From contig NZ_CP122458.1 in assembly GCF_032598905.1 (NCBI RefSeq), positions 7,403,001 to 7,467,000 of the forward strand: a stretch of 64,000 bases of DNA, in the 5' to 3' direction. The DNA is from Streptomyces sp. 11x1. Lineage in GTDB: Bacteria; Actinomycetota; Actinomycetes; Streptomycetales; Streptomycetaceae. The notes beneath the pieces are model-generated. The model had not been told where the DNA came from. It ran no database searches and was given only the letters and a program-made list of their open reading frames with translations. A program made the translations under genes and the position numbers. This document shows positions 51,232 to 59,434 of the stretch, piece by piece (position 1 is the stretch's first letter; every line of letters starts with the position of its first letter).

Positions 51232-51258
51232 GGGTTTTGTAGCCCTCCGACAAAACCC
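51232..51258 (-). promoter_or_regulatory. Candidate FasR operator upstream of fabD
   Basis: GGGTTTTGT (51232-51240) and its exact complement ACAAAACCC (51250-51258) flank 9 bp. It lies between fasR and fabD and touches the fasR stop. Strikingly A/T-rich for this genome and not followed by a U-run, so an operator fits better than a terminator. FasR is known to activate the fab operon of S. coelicolor by binding its promoter; that this palindrome is the site is inference. Confidence 0.6.
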
Positions 51259-52460
51259 TAGAGCTGGGGATCCCCATCCACCAGACGCCCCAGGATCAGC
51301 GCGATCCTCAGGGTGAAGGCCGAGCGTACATCGGAGGGCGACCAACCGGTGACGTCAGTCACACGTCGGAGCCGGTAGCGCACGGTGTTGGGGTGGACGA
51401 ACAGCATCCGGGCCGCGCCCTCGAGGCTCGAGGCTTGTTCGAGGTAGACACTGAGCGTTTCCAAGAGAGCCGAGCCGGCTTCCTCAAGCGGTCTGTAGAT
51501 CTCCTCCACCAGTTGCTCGCGCGCACTGGGATCACCGGCGATCGCGCGCTCCGGAAGCAGATCGTCCGCCAGAACGGGGCGCGGCGCGTCCTGCCACGCC
51601 GAGCATGCCTTGAGTCCGGCGGCGGCGGCCTGCGCGGACCGGGTCGCGGCCAGCAGGTCGGGCACGATCGGCCCGGCCACCACGGGCCCCGCCGCGTACG
51701 GTCCGATCAGCGACTTCGCCACCTGCAGCGGGTCGTTGTTCCCGCCGGCGATCACCACGAGGCGGTCGCCCAGCACCCCGGTGAGCACCTGGAGCTTGGC
51801 GTGCCGTGCGGCGCGCCGGATGGCCTCCACGGTCAGCTCGCTGTCCCCGTCCGGGGCGGTGCCGAGGACCACGCAGACATGGTCGGGGGAGTTCCAGCCG
51901 AGCGCGGCAGCCCTGCTCACGGCGCCCTCGTCGGCCTCGCCGCTGAGCACCGCGTTCACCACCAGGGACTCCAGCCGGGCGTCCCAGGCGCCGCGGGCCT
52001 CGGCGGCCTGCGCGTACACCTGCGCGGTGGCGAAGGCGATCTCCCGCGCGTAGACGAGCAGGGCCTCGCGGAGCACGCTCTCGTCGCCGGGGGCGGCGAC
52101 CTCGTCGATGGCGGACTCCATGACCTCGATGGTCGTGCGCACCATCTCCACGGTCTGCCGGAGCGTGATCGCCCGGGTCAGTTCACGCGGCGCGGTCCCG
52201 AAGACGTCCGTCGAGATGGCCTGCGGGGCGTCCGGACGCCGGAACCACTCGGTGAAGGCGGCGATACCGGCCTGGGCGACCAGCCCGATCCACGACCGGT
52301 TCTCCGGTGGCATCGCCCGGTACCAGGGCAACGTCTCGTCCATCCGCGTGATGGCCTGCGCGGCGAGGCTTCCGGACGACTTCTCCAGCCGCCTCAGCGT
52401 CGCGGAGTGCGGATGGGCGTACGGCGCGGTTGCGGACTTGCTGGTTTCGGGTTCGGGCAC
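51258..52460 (-). CDS. fasR: Fatty-acid biosynthesis activator FasR (PucR-type)
   Basis: 400-aa regulator. Conserved N-terminal region (TLRRLEKSSGSLAAQAITRM, PENRSWIGLVAQAGIAAFTE), a GGDEF-like central domain without GGDEF, and the C-terminal PucR-type HTH EGAARMLFVHPNTVRYRLRR. Position directly upstream of fabD-fabH-acpP-fabF on the same strand is that of FasR in S. coelicolor, where it activates the operon. The ATG is consistent with the usual length near 400 aa. Confidence 0.93.
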   Translation of the reverse strand: MPEPETSKSATAPYAHPHSATLRRLEKSSGSLAAQAITRMDETLPWYRAMPPENRSWIGLVAQAGIAAFTEWFRRPDAPQAISTDVFGTAPRELTRAITLRQTVEMVRTTIEVMESAIDEVAAPGDESVLREALLVYAREIAFATAQVYAQAAEARGAWDARLESLVVNAVLSGEADEGAVSRAAALGWNSPDHVCVVLGTAPDGDSELTVEAIRRAARHAKLQVLTGVLGDRLVVIAGGNNDPLQVAKSLIGPYAAGPVVAGPIVPDLLAATRSAQAAAAGLKACSAWQDAPRPVLADDLLPERAIAGDPSAREQLVEEIYRPLEEAGSALLETLSVYLEQASSLEGAARMLFVHPNTVRYRLRRVTDVTGWSPSDVRSAFTLRIALILGRLVDGDPQL

Positions 52461-52578
52461 GGGACAAGACTGCCTTATCGCTGCGCTTGCCTGCGCCGGA
52501 GGGGTGTGGGCCGGGGGTGAGTCTGCACCGGGGGTGCGTCCCGTCGGGGGCTTCCGCCCCCGCGTATCGGCCTGAACG

Positions 52579-52607
52579 GCCTCGTCCTCAAACGCCGGAC
52601 GGGCTGA
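52579..52607. repeat. Streptomyces 'CCTCAAACGCCGGACGGGCT' dispersed repeat
   Basis: CTCGTCCTCAAACGCCGGAC followed by GGGCTGA. From memory this short string occurs many times between genes in Streptomyces genomes. Here it lies between fasR and the pirin gene, within 180 bp of otherwise featureless GC-rich sequence. Confidence 0.7.
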
Positions 52608-52679
52608 GTGGTGCCGGCCGGGGCTGGGTGGTGGGGCCCAGGCCGGGTGGTGCCGGTCGGCGCTACCTTGGGAACCGTG

Positions 52680-53339
52680 ATGGATCTACGGCGCGCCGGC
52701 ACGCGCTACCCCGGCGGGGACCCGGAGGCCGGGATCGCCTCGCTGCACGCCTTCTCCTTCGGGGCGCACTACGACCCGGACAACCTGCGGTTCGGCGCGG
52801 TCATCGCCTGCAACGAAGAGCAGCTCGCACCCGGCGCCGGGTTCGACGAGCATCCGCACAGCCACACCGAGATCGTCACCTGGGTCGTCGAGGGCGAGCT
52901 GACGCACCGCGACACCACGGGCCACGAGACGGTCGTGCGCCCCGGTGACGTCCAGCGGCTGAGCTCGGCGGGCGGCGTACGGCACGTCGAGCGCAACGAC
53001 GGCTCCGCGCCGCTGACCTTCGTGCAGATGTGGCTGGCCCCGCTGGACCCGGGCGGCGACCCCGCGTACGAGATCGTGCGCGGCATCGCCGACTCCACCC
53101 CGTACGCCGTCCCCGAGGCCGGGGCCATGCTGCATGTCCGGCGGCTGGGCACGGCGGGGGAGCGGACCGCGGTGCCGGACGCGGCGCGGGTGTACGTGCA
53201 CGTCGTCCGGGGCTCGGTGCGCTTCGGACCGCACGAGCTGGAGCCCGGGGACGCGGTGCGGGCCGCGGACGAGAAGGGGCTGGAGCTGGTCGCGGTCGCC
53301 GCCCCGGCGGAGATGCTGGTGTGGGAGCTCGGCGGGTGA
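52680..53339 (+). CDS. Pirin-family protein (bicupin)
   Basis: 219 aa. Cupin metal-binding residues in DEHPHSHTEIVTWVVEGEL (two His and Glu spacing), PGDVQRLSSAGGVRHVERND for the fourth ligand, and a second degenerate cupin (VYVHVVRGSVRFGPHELEPG). Pirin-like proteins include quercetin dioxygenases and redox regulators; the cellular role here is unknown. ATG 52680 or the adjoining GTG 52677; no strong SD, so the mRNA may be short-leadered. Confidence 0.88.
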   Translation: MDLRRAGTRYPGGDPEAGIASLHAFSFGAHYDPDNLRFGAVIACNEEQLAPGAGFDEHPHSHTEIVTWVVEGELTHRDTTGHETVVRPGDVQRLSSAGGVRHVERNDGSAPLTFVQMWLAPLDPGGDPAYEIVRGIADSTPYAVPEAGAMLHVRRLGTAGERTAVPDAARVYVHVVRGSVRFGPHELEPGDAVRAADEKGLELVAVAAPAEMLVWELGG

Positions 53340-53390
53340 CGGGCCGTCAGTTCTCGGTGGTGGTTCCTCCGTTGCCGCTTCCTTCGCGCA

Positions 53391-54218
53391 TCAGGCCCCC
53401 TTCCCGACCTCCGCGAGCACCGCGTCCGTGAACGGGGTCCACGCCTCGACCGCCCACGGCCCGAACGCCCGGTCCGTCAACGCGACGCACGCCACCCCGG
53501 CGACGGGGTCGATCCACAGGAACGTTCCCGACTGGCCGAAGTGCCCGAAGGTCCCCGGCGACGACGACGTGCCCGTCCAGTGCGGCGCCTTGGAGTCCCG
53601 GATCTCGAAGCCGAGCCCCCAGTCGTTGGGGTTCTGGTGCCCGTAGCCCGGCAGGACGCCCTTCGTGCCCGGGTACTGCACGGTCATCGCCGCCGCGACC
53701 GTACGCGGGTCCAGCAGCCGGGGCGCCTGTACCTCGGCGGCGAACCGCACCAGGTCCTCGACGGTCGACACGCCGTCCTTCGCCGGGGAGCCGTCGAGCG
53801 TGGTGGACGTCATGCCCAGCGGTTCCAGCACCGCCTGCCGCGCGTACTCCGCGAACGGGATGTCCGCCGCCTTGGCCACATGGTCCCCGAGCACCTCGAA
53901 CCCGGCGTTGGAGTACAGCCGCCGCCCCCCGGGCGGGCCCGTCACCCGGTGTTCGTCGAAGGCCAGCCCGGAGGTGTGTGCCAGCAGATGCCGCACGGTG
54001 GACCCCGCCGGGCCCGCCGGCTCGTCCAGCTCGACCGCCCCCTCCTCGTACGCGACCAGCACGGCGTACGCGGCGAGCGGCTTGGTGACCGAGGCCAGCG
54101 GAAAGCGGTGGCCGAGGGGCCCATGGGTCCCGAGGACGGTGCCGTCCGCCCGCACGACAGCGGCGGCGGCGGTGGGAACCGGCCAGTTCTCGATCAGGGC
54201 GAGGCTCTGCAGTGACAT
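53391..54218 (-). CDS. Class C beta-lactamase-like serine hydrolase
   Basis: 275 aa, no signal peptide. Seen: SVTKPLAAYAVL (SxxK), RRLYSNAGFEVL (YxN), HTSGLAFDEH and GTFGHFGQSGTFLW with HFG in the KTG position. Peptidase S12/esterase family; substrate unknown. It is shorter than most members. ATG 54218 preferred over GTG 54224. 19 bp behind the GNAT gene on the same strand, so probably co-transcribed. Convergent with the pirin gene. Confidence 0.82.
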   Translation of the reverse strand: MSLQSLALIENWPVPTAAAAVVRADGTVLGTHGPLGHRFPLASVTKPLAAYAVLVAYEEGAVELDEPAGPAGSTVRHLLAHTSGLAFDEHRVTGPPGGRRLYSNAGFEVLGDHVAKAADIPFAEYARQAVLEPLGMTSTTLDGSPAKDGVSTVEDLVRFAAEVQAPRLLDPRTVAAAMTVQYPGTKGVLPGYGHQNPNDWGLGFEIRDSKAPHWTGTSSSPGTFGHFGQSGTFLWIDPVAGVACVALTDRAFGPWAVEAWTPFTDAVLAEVGKGA

Positions 54219-54237
54219 GCCCACGAGCCTAAGCGGC

Positions 54238-54714
54238 TCATAGGTTCAGCTGCATCAGAGGGTCGGGCCTGCGCCGGAACCCCATCGACGCGTACAGGGG
54301 CTCGGCCTCGGCGGAGGCCGTCAGATGGACGTGTCCGGCGCCGGCCTCGCGGAACCACTCGACGAGGGCCTCCATACAGGCGCGCGCGTAACCCCGGCGC
54401 CGGCAGTCCGGATCGGTGGCCACGCTGAAGACGTGGCCGACCGCGCCGAGCGGGTTGCCGGGCTTCCCGATCCGGTAGTCGACCGTCCCCACCACCAGCG
54501 CCGCCAGCGCGTCCGGGCGCTCCGGATGGTCGACGACGAAGGCCGCGAACTCCCTGTCTGCACCGTCGAGTCGGCGGCGCAGGACCGGCAGGGACTCCGT
54601 GTGCCAGTCGGTGGGACCGCCCGCTCCCGGGGGCGCCATCGAGTCGATCATCACCTGGCGCAGCCGGAGCACTTCGACCGCGTCCCCGGCCGTGGCACGT
54701 CGTACGAGACCCAT
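54238..54714 (-). CDS. GNAT-family N-acetyltransferase
   Basis: 158 aa. Acetyl-CoA-binding motif A is visible as VFSVATDPDCRRRGYARACM (RRRGYA pyrophosphate loop), followed by HLTASAEAEPLYASMGFRRR, the usual C-terminal region. Acceptor unknown. It lies upstream of the serine hydrolase gene on the same strand and is divergent from the MerR gene. Confidence 0.9.
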   Translation of the reverse strand: MGLVRRATAGDAVEVLRLRQVMIDSMAPPGAGGPTDWHTESLPVLRRRLDGADREFAAFVVDHPERPDALAALVVGTVDYRIGKPGNPLGAVGHVFSVATDPDCRRRGYARACMEALVEWFREAGAGHVHLTASAEAEPLYASMGFRRRPDPLMQLNL

Positions 54715-54772
54715 GTCCGCACGCTAGCCAGCGGGTCGACGTCATGTCCCGGTGTTTTCTCACCGGATTCGC

Positions 54773-54803
54773 TTGCTTCGAGCGCACTCCAGGGTTTTAG
54801 CGT
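54773..54803 (+). promoter_or_regulatory. MerR-type promoter with long spacer and dyad
   Basis: -35 TTGCTT (54773-54778), 19-bp spacer, -10 TAGCGT (54798-54803). The spacer holds CTTCGAGCGCACTCCAGG (54776-54793), a dyad close to the CTTGGAGT-ACTCCAAG operators of NmlR/AdhR-type MerR proteins. The predicted start falls at about 54810, next to the ATG at 54811, so the mRNA would be leaderless. Confidence 0.65.
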
Positions 54804-54810
54804 GGTGGTC

Positions 54811-55296
54811 ATGACGGTGATGGAGACCACGAGTACGACGAGTGCCGACGGTGCTGCCGGTACCGACAGTTGCGCCGGTCCGCCGCTCAAGCCGCGTCGG
54901 CCGGACGGGCAGGACAGATACACGATCAGCGAGGTGGTCGACCTCACCGGGCTGACGGCGCACACCCTGCGCTGGTACGAGCGGATCGGGCTGATGCCGC
55001 ACATCGACCGCTCCCACACCGGCCAGCGCCGCTACCGCAACCGCGACCTCGACTGGCTCGACCTCGTGGGCAAGCTCCGGCTCACCGGGATGCCGGTGGC
55101 CGACATGGTCCGCTACGCCGAGCTGGTGCGCGAGGGCGACCACACCTACACCGAGCGCTTCGACCTGCTCAAGTCGACCCGGGACGACGTCCTGTCCCGG
55201 ATCGCAGAGCTCCAGGACACCCTGAACGTGCTCGACCGCAAGATCAACTTCTACGCTGACGCCGGGCGCGCCCCGGCGTCGGAGAGGGCCTCATGA
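54811..55296 (+). CDS. MerR-family regulator (NmlR/AdhR-like)
   Basis: 161 aa. N-terminal HTH YTISEVVDLTGLTAHTLRWY with ERIGLMPHIDRSHTGQRRYR, then a dimerisation helix ending RIAELQDTLNVLDRKINFYA. No metal-binding Cys cluster at the C-terminus, so it likely senses an organic electrophile or redox signal. It is preceded by a 19-bp-spacer promoter with a dyad and overlaps the aldo/keto reductase by 4 bp, so both are induced together. Confidence 0.92.
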   Translation: MTVMETTSTTSADGAAGTDSCAGPPLKPRRPDGQDRYTISEVVDLTGLTAHTLRWYERIGLMPHIDRSHTGQRRYRNRDLDWLDLVGKLRLTGMPVADMVRYAELVREGDHTYTERFDLLKSTRDDVLSRIAELQDTLNVLDRKINFYADAGRAPASERAS

Positions 55297-56318
55297 CGGA
55301 CGGCGGGACGAACGGCACGATCGCGACGGCACGGCTGGGTGCGGGCGGCCCCGAGGTGGGCGTCCAGGGCCTCGGCTGCATGGGCATGAGCTTCGCGTAC
55401 GGCCCCTCGGACGCGGCGGAGTCCCGGGCCACCCTGGAGCGCGCGCTGGAACTGGGCGTCACGCTCTACGACACGGCTCACGCGTACGGCGCCGGGGAGA
55501 ACGAGCGGTTCCTCTCCCCGTTCTTCAAGGCACACCGTGACGAGGTCGTCGTCGCCACCAAGTTCGGTCTGGCGATCGACCCCGACGACCCGACGAAACG
55601 GATCATCCGCAACGACGCCGCCCACATCCGGGAGTCCGTCGAGGGAAGCCTGCGCCGTCTCGACGTCGACGTGATCGACCTCTACTACATGCACCGGCGC
55701 GACGTGGGCGTGCCCATCGAGGAGACGGTCGGCGTGATGGCCGAGCTGGTCCGCGAGGGCAAGGTCAAGCAGCTGGGCCTGAGCGAGGTCACGGCCGCCG
55801 AGCTGCGCACCGCCCACGCCGTGCACCCCATCGCCGCGCTCCAGTCCGAGTGGTCGCTGTTCAGCCGTGACATCGAGGCGAACGTGGTCCCCACGGCCCG
55901 CGAGCTGGGCGTCACCCTGGTCGCCTACTCCCCGCTCGGCCGGGGCTTCCTCACCGGGTCCTTCGCCAAGGCGGAGGACCTCACCGCCGACGACTTCCGC
56001 CGCCAGCAGCCGCGCTTCACCGGCGAGAACGCCGAGGCCAACGCGGCCCTCCTGACCCCGATCCGCGAGGTCGCCGCCGCCCATGACGCCACCCTCGGCC
56101 AGACAGCCCTGGCCTGGGTCCACCAGCAGTCGGCGGTGCACGGCCTCCCGGTCGTCCCGATCCCGGGCACCCGCAAGCCGGCAAGGGTGGAGGAGAACGC
56201 GGCGGCGACGAGGATCGTCCTGGGCGAGGAGGACATGACCCTCCTGGAACCGATAGCGGCGAAGGTGGCAGGCAACCGCTACGCGGACATGCGCTTCACT
56301 TCCGCGGGCAGGGAGTAG
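55293..56318 (+). CDS. Aldo/keto reductase
   Basis: NADPH-dependent carbonyl reductase of the AKR superfamily (AKR13/YakC-like), 341 aa. Catalytic tetrad visible: Asp and Tyr in YDTAHAYGAGENE, Lys in VVATKFGL, His in LYYMHRRD. LGLSEVTAAEL, YSPLGRGFLTG and the C-terminal VPIPGTRKPARVEEN cofactor segment follow. ATG overlaps the MerR stop (ATGA). Probably reduces toxic aldehydes sensed by the MerR protein. Confidence 0.93.
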   Translation: MTDGGTNGTIATARLGAGGPEVGVQGLGCMGMSFAYGPSDAAESRATLERALELGVTLYDTAHAYGAGENERFLSPFFKAHRDEVVVATKFGLAIDPDDPTKRIIRNDAAHIRESVEGSLRRLDVDVIDLYYMHRRDVGVPIEETVGVMAELVREGKVKQLGLSEVTAAELRTAHAVHPIAALQSEWSLFSRDIEANVVPTARELGVTLVAYSPLGRGFLTGSFAKAEDLTADDFRRQQPRFTGENAEANAALLTPIREVAAAHDATLGQTALAWVHQQSAVHGLPVVPIPGTRKPARVEENAAATRIVLGEEDMTLLEPIAAKVAGNRYADMRFTSAGRE

Positions 56319-56333
56319 GGCAGCGCGCCCATA

Positions 56334-56368
56334 GGGGCGCGGGGAGCTGCGCGACAAGCCACGACGCA
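56334..56368. repeat. Streptomyces dispersed intergenic repeat, copy 3
   Basis: GGGGCGCGGGGAGCTGCGCG followed by ACAAGCCACGACGC, between the convergent aldo/keto reductase and DUF4429 genes. It matches the right arm of the inverted copy at 61754-61784. Confidence 0.8.
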
Positions 56369-56408
56369 CCGTCAGTGCAGAACGGAGCTCCCCACGAACG
56401 GCGATCGG

Positions 56409-57269
56409 CTAAAGCTCCGCCAACAACTCCGCCTTCTTCACACTGAACTCCTCGTCAGTGACCAGCCCCGCCTCGTGCAACTCCCCCAGGTGCCGGATCC
56501 GGTCGGCGATGTCGGCCGGATCCCGCCGAGGCCCCGCCTCGACCGAAGCGGGGGCCACCCCCGCACCCCCCGCGGAGCGCACCGCGGCCAGGACCGCGGC
56601 GGCGAACGGCAACGACTCGTGCACCGGTCCGTACCCCAGCCCGAACACGACCGAGGCCGGATCATGGTCCGGCTGAGCCGGACGTTCCCCGGCGGCCTCC
56701 CGCCGCAGCAACCGCAGGTACCCCTCGAAGAGCTCCGGCGACCGCCACTCGACCCCACCGAGCGCACTCACCGGAAAACTCTGGTCCCCGGCCTTCCACT
56801 TCGCCGACGACGCCCCCGTCCAGAACCACCGGAACGACACCGAGCGCCCGTCGAACGACGCCTTCCCGTCGTACGCCTTGAACTGCAACGGCGCCTCGGG
56901 CGCGGCCACCAGGAACCGTTCCGTCGGCCCGGTCTCGGTCAACCGGGACCGCAGCTCGTCGGCGTAGTACTCCGCGAGTGTCTCCCGCTCGGCCGGCAGC
57001 ACCAGCCGGTACGGGTCGGAGCCCTCCTTGAGCTGGTCCGCCGCCGCCTCCATCAGCGGATCGGCGCCCGGCCGCGGCACGGCACGCAGGACGACGGTGC
57101 CCCGCTTCCCGGGTGTCAGTGAGACCCCCGCGATCGCCTCCAGGGGGATGCGCCGTTCACCGAGGGCCTGGAAGAGCTTCGGCGTACGAATCCCCCGTTC
57201 GAAGCGGATGAGGACGGAGTCGGACTCGAACTCCCAGGCGGCTTGAAATCCGGCCAGTACGTCACCCAT
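56409..57269 (-). CDS. DUF4429 protein with C-terminal SHOCT domain
   Basis: 286 aa. Two related N-terminal regions (AAWEFESDSVLIRFERG and LQFKAYDGKASFDGRSVSFR) mark DUF4429; the last 35 residues (HLGELHEAGLVTDEEFSVKK) are a SHOCT domain, a short helical oligomerisation motif. Function unknown. ATG 57269 begins MGDVLAGFQ as is usual; an ATG three codons upstream is also possible. No strong SD. Confidence 0.82.
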   Translation of the reverse strand: MGDVLAGFQAAWEFESDSVLIRFERGIRTPKLFQALGERRIPLEAIAGVSLTPGKRGTVVLRAVPRPGADPLMEAAADQLKEGSDPYRLVLPAERETLAEYYADELRSRLTETGPTERFLVAAPEAPLQFKAYDGKASFDGRSVSFRWFWTGASSAKWKAGDQSFPVSALGGVEWRSPELFEGYLRLLRREAAGERPAQPDHDPASVVFGLGYGPVHESLPFAAAVLAAVRSAGGAGVAPASVEAGPRRDPADIADRIRHLGELHEAGLVTDEEFSVKKAELLAEL

Positions 57270-57344
57270 GCGGCTCATCGTATGCGGGCGACGCGGGGAA
57301 GTCCCGACCGAGGCGAACCGCACTTTTACCCCCTTCTACGCGCG

Positions 57345-58553
57345 TCAGGCCGCAGCGCTGTCGGACAGACCTGTCAGACACGCGTCGTTCTCCGGCGCAC
57401 ACCGCACCGACTCGTACGCGCCGATGCCGATCTCGGCGAAGTTGTGCAGGCTCTCGGTGCCCGGCTCGAAATAGCCGCTGTGTCCCTGGGCGTCGGCCGC
57501 CGACAGGATGCGCGCCCCGAACTCCGTGGAGACCGGGTCGGCGCCGTGGCCGAGCCCGCCGACCTCCAGGTAGGGCACGTCCTGGACCCAGTCGTCGGCG
57601 TCCCGCATGGCCCACACCCGGGCCGCCGTCCGCAGTTGCCCGACCGACTCGGCGCGCATGCCGGGGCTGCCCGCGACCGCGATGTCGGTGACTCGTGACG
57701 GCAGTGAGCGCGCGGCGACCCCGCACACCACGGAGCCGTAGCTGTGGCACACCAGCGCGACGGTGGAGCCGCCGGGCAGGCTCCGCACCAGCGCGTTCAG
57801 CCGGACCGAGCCCTGTTCGGCCCGCAGCGCGGTCGCCGAGTCCAGGCCCAGGCCGTCGGGCGCGGTGTAGTCGGCCCAGGCGATGACGGCCGTACGCGTC
57901 CCGCGGCTCGCCGCGCGCTCCGCGTCGTAGAGCGACTCGGCCATGCCGACGGGGGCGGAGTACCGGCGGTTGGTGCGCTGGAAGTTGATCACGTTGGTGT
58001 CGACGCCGGGGACGACGACGGAGACGCGCTCGGCCTTGTCGAGGTCGCCGAAGACCTCGGCGACCCGGCCGTTGCCCTCGGGGTCGAACGCAAGGATGTG
58101 CCGTTTCTTCACGGCCAGCATGTCGAAGCGGTGCATCCGGCGGCCGGCCTCGTGCCGGCCGATCTCGGAGAGCCGCTTGTCGTGCGTGCGTTCCCGTTCG
58201 TGCCGGCTCTGCTGTTTCAGCGCGATGCGGTTGGCCCGGTACCGCAGTTCCACGGGTGCGCCGTTCATGTTGCCGACGGCGAGTGGATAGCGGTGGGCGA
58301 GCCGGGTGCGCTGGGGCGCGGTGAGCGAGGCGAAGAAGGCCGCCAGGCGGTGCGGGGACGATTCGGCGTCCGGCAGTTCACGGCCGTCGAGGTGTCCGCT
58401 CTGCCACGCGGAGAGCGACGCCTGGAGCGGCGACTTCTCTCGGTGGCTGCGGATCGCGGTCCAGCCGGTGGTCGCCAGCATCACGAAAACCACGGCCAGC
58501 GCCAGGAGTGCGCGCCAGACGTTCAGTTGCGGGGAGGAGTCGAAGGAAGTCAC
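57345..58553 (-). CDS. Membrane-anchored alpha/beta hydrolase (DUF1023 type)
   Basis: 402 aa. One N-terminal transmembrane helix (residues 13-32, WRALLALAVVFVMLATTGWT), then an extracellular region with ERVSVVVPGVDTNVINF, WADYTAPDGLGLD and nucleophile elbow VCHSYGSVVCG, then AVAGSPGM with the acid residue and a C-terminal SGYFEPGTESLHN with the His. These are the marks of the actinobacterial DUF1023 lipase-like hydrolases. Substrate unknown. Leader upstream is short. Confidence 0.85.
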   Translation of the reverse strand: MTSFDSSPQLNVWRALLALAVVFVMLATTGWTAIRSHREKSPLQASLSAWQSGHLDGRELPDAESSPHRLAAFFASLTAPQRTRLAHRYPLAVGNMNGAPVELRYRANRIALKQQSRHERERTHDKRLSEIGRHEAGRRMHRFDMLAVKKRHILAFDPEGNGRVAEVFGDLDKAERVSVVVPGVDTNVINFQRTNRRYSAPVGMAESLYDAERAASRGTRTAVIAWADYTAPDGLGLDSATALRAEQGSVRLNALVRSLPGGSTVALVCHSYGSVVCGVAARSLPSRVTDIAVAGSPGMRAESVGQLRTAARVWAMRDADDWVQDVPYLEVGGLGHGADPVSTEFGARILSAADAQGHSGYFEPGTESLHNFAEIGIGAYESVRCAPENDACLTGLSDSAAA

Positions 58554-58677
58554 TGAAAGGACACACTAAGAGAACGGAAGGGTCTCGCGTTAACCGAGTG
58601 AGGGGGATCACGTTTCGATCACGCCCGTTCCGTACGGTGCGCAGAGAAGGTCCCGTTGATGCCCGTACTGGCGTATT

Positions 58678-59334
58678 TCAGTCAGTGCGCCACTTTTCGG
58701 CCAACGAGGGGCGCAGGGCGTCCAGGTGTGCGGTGGTCAGCTCGCGCATCGCCTCCATGCTGAGGTCGCCGCCCAGCGCCCACAGCCGCTCTGTGACGCG
58801 CATGACACCGGCGAACACCGCCACCGCCACGCGCGGCCGGGGGTCGGTCTCCACGTCCAGTCCCTCGCGCTCGGCGATGATCCGCTCGATCTGCCGCCCC
58901 ACCTCGTCCGCCCTGCGCAGATGCGCGGCCAGCAGCGCGGGCGTCGACTCGACCATGCCGTACGCGCGCAGGTGGAGGTCGAGCGGGACGACCTGGCCGA
59001 CGGCCGCGCCGAAGGCGTCCCAGCCCTCCAGGACGGCGTTGCGCATCGCCTCCAGCGGGGCCTCGTGCGCGGGCCGGGCGCGCACGGCCGCCAGGAAGTG
59101 CTCGTGGGTGAGGCTCACGACCGCGAGCGCGGCCTCCTCCTTGCCCGCGAAGTAGCGGAAGAAGGTGCGCTGCGACACATTGACGGCCTCGGCGATCTCG
59201 TCGACCGTCGTCGCCTCGTACCCCCGCGTGGTGAACAGCTCCAGAGCCGCCCGCAGCAGCGCGTCATGGGTGCGCTGCTTCTTCCGCTCGCGCAGCCCGG
59301 GCCGCTCGTCCGCCGTCGCCGTCGCAGTGTCCAT
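58678..59334 (-). CDS. TetR-family regulator of MFS efflux gene
   Basis: 218 aa. HTH GYEATTVDEIAEAVNVSQRT with FFRYFAGKEEAALAVV, followed by a ligand domain (LDLHLRAYGMVESTPALLAA). GAGGG before ATG. Divergent from the MFS efflux gene with 100 bp between them containing inverted TGACAGTT repeats. The pair probably responds to a compound exported by the MFS protein. Confidence 0.92.
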   Translation of the reverse strand: MDTATATADERPGLRERKKQRTHDALLRAALELFTTRGYEATTVDEIAEAVNVSQRTFFRYFAGKEEAALAVVSLTHEHFLAAVRARPAHEAPLEAMRNAVLEGWDAFGAAVGQVVPLDLHLRAYGMVESTPALLAAHLRRADEVGRQIERIIAEREGLDVETDPRPRVAVAVFAGVMRVTERLWALGGDLSMEAMRELTTAHLDALRPSLAEKWRTD

Positions 59335-59371
59335 GAACCCTCGTCTCCACCCGCCCCTGCGGCGAGTGACG

Positions 59372-59427
59372 TGACAGTTACCGACTTGTGAATTGGTTTG
59401 TCAACTGTCAGTGGCTGTCATTAGTCT
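59372..59427. promoter_or_regulatory. Divergent TetR/MFS control region
   Basis: TGACAGTT (59372-59379) and AACTGTCA (59403-59410) form an inverted repeat; another CTGTCA follows at 59415-59420. Towards the MFS gene, TTGTCA (59398-59403), an 18-bp spacer and TAGTCT (59422-59427) form a promoter whose start would fall at about 59434, next to the ATG at 59435, i.e. a leaderless mRNA. The CTGTCA elements overlap this promoter, as expected for a TetR operator. Confidence 0.6.
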
Positions 59428-59434
59428 CGCGCGC

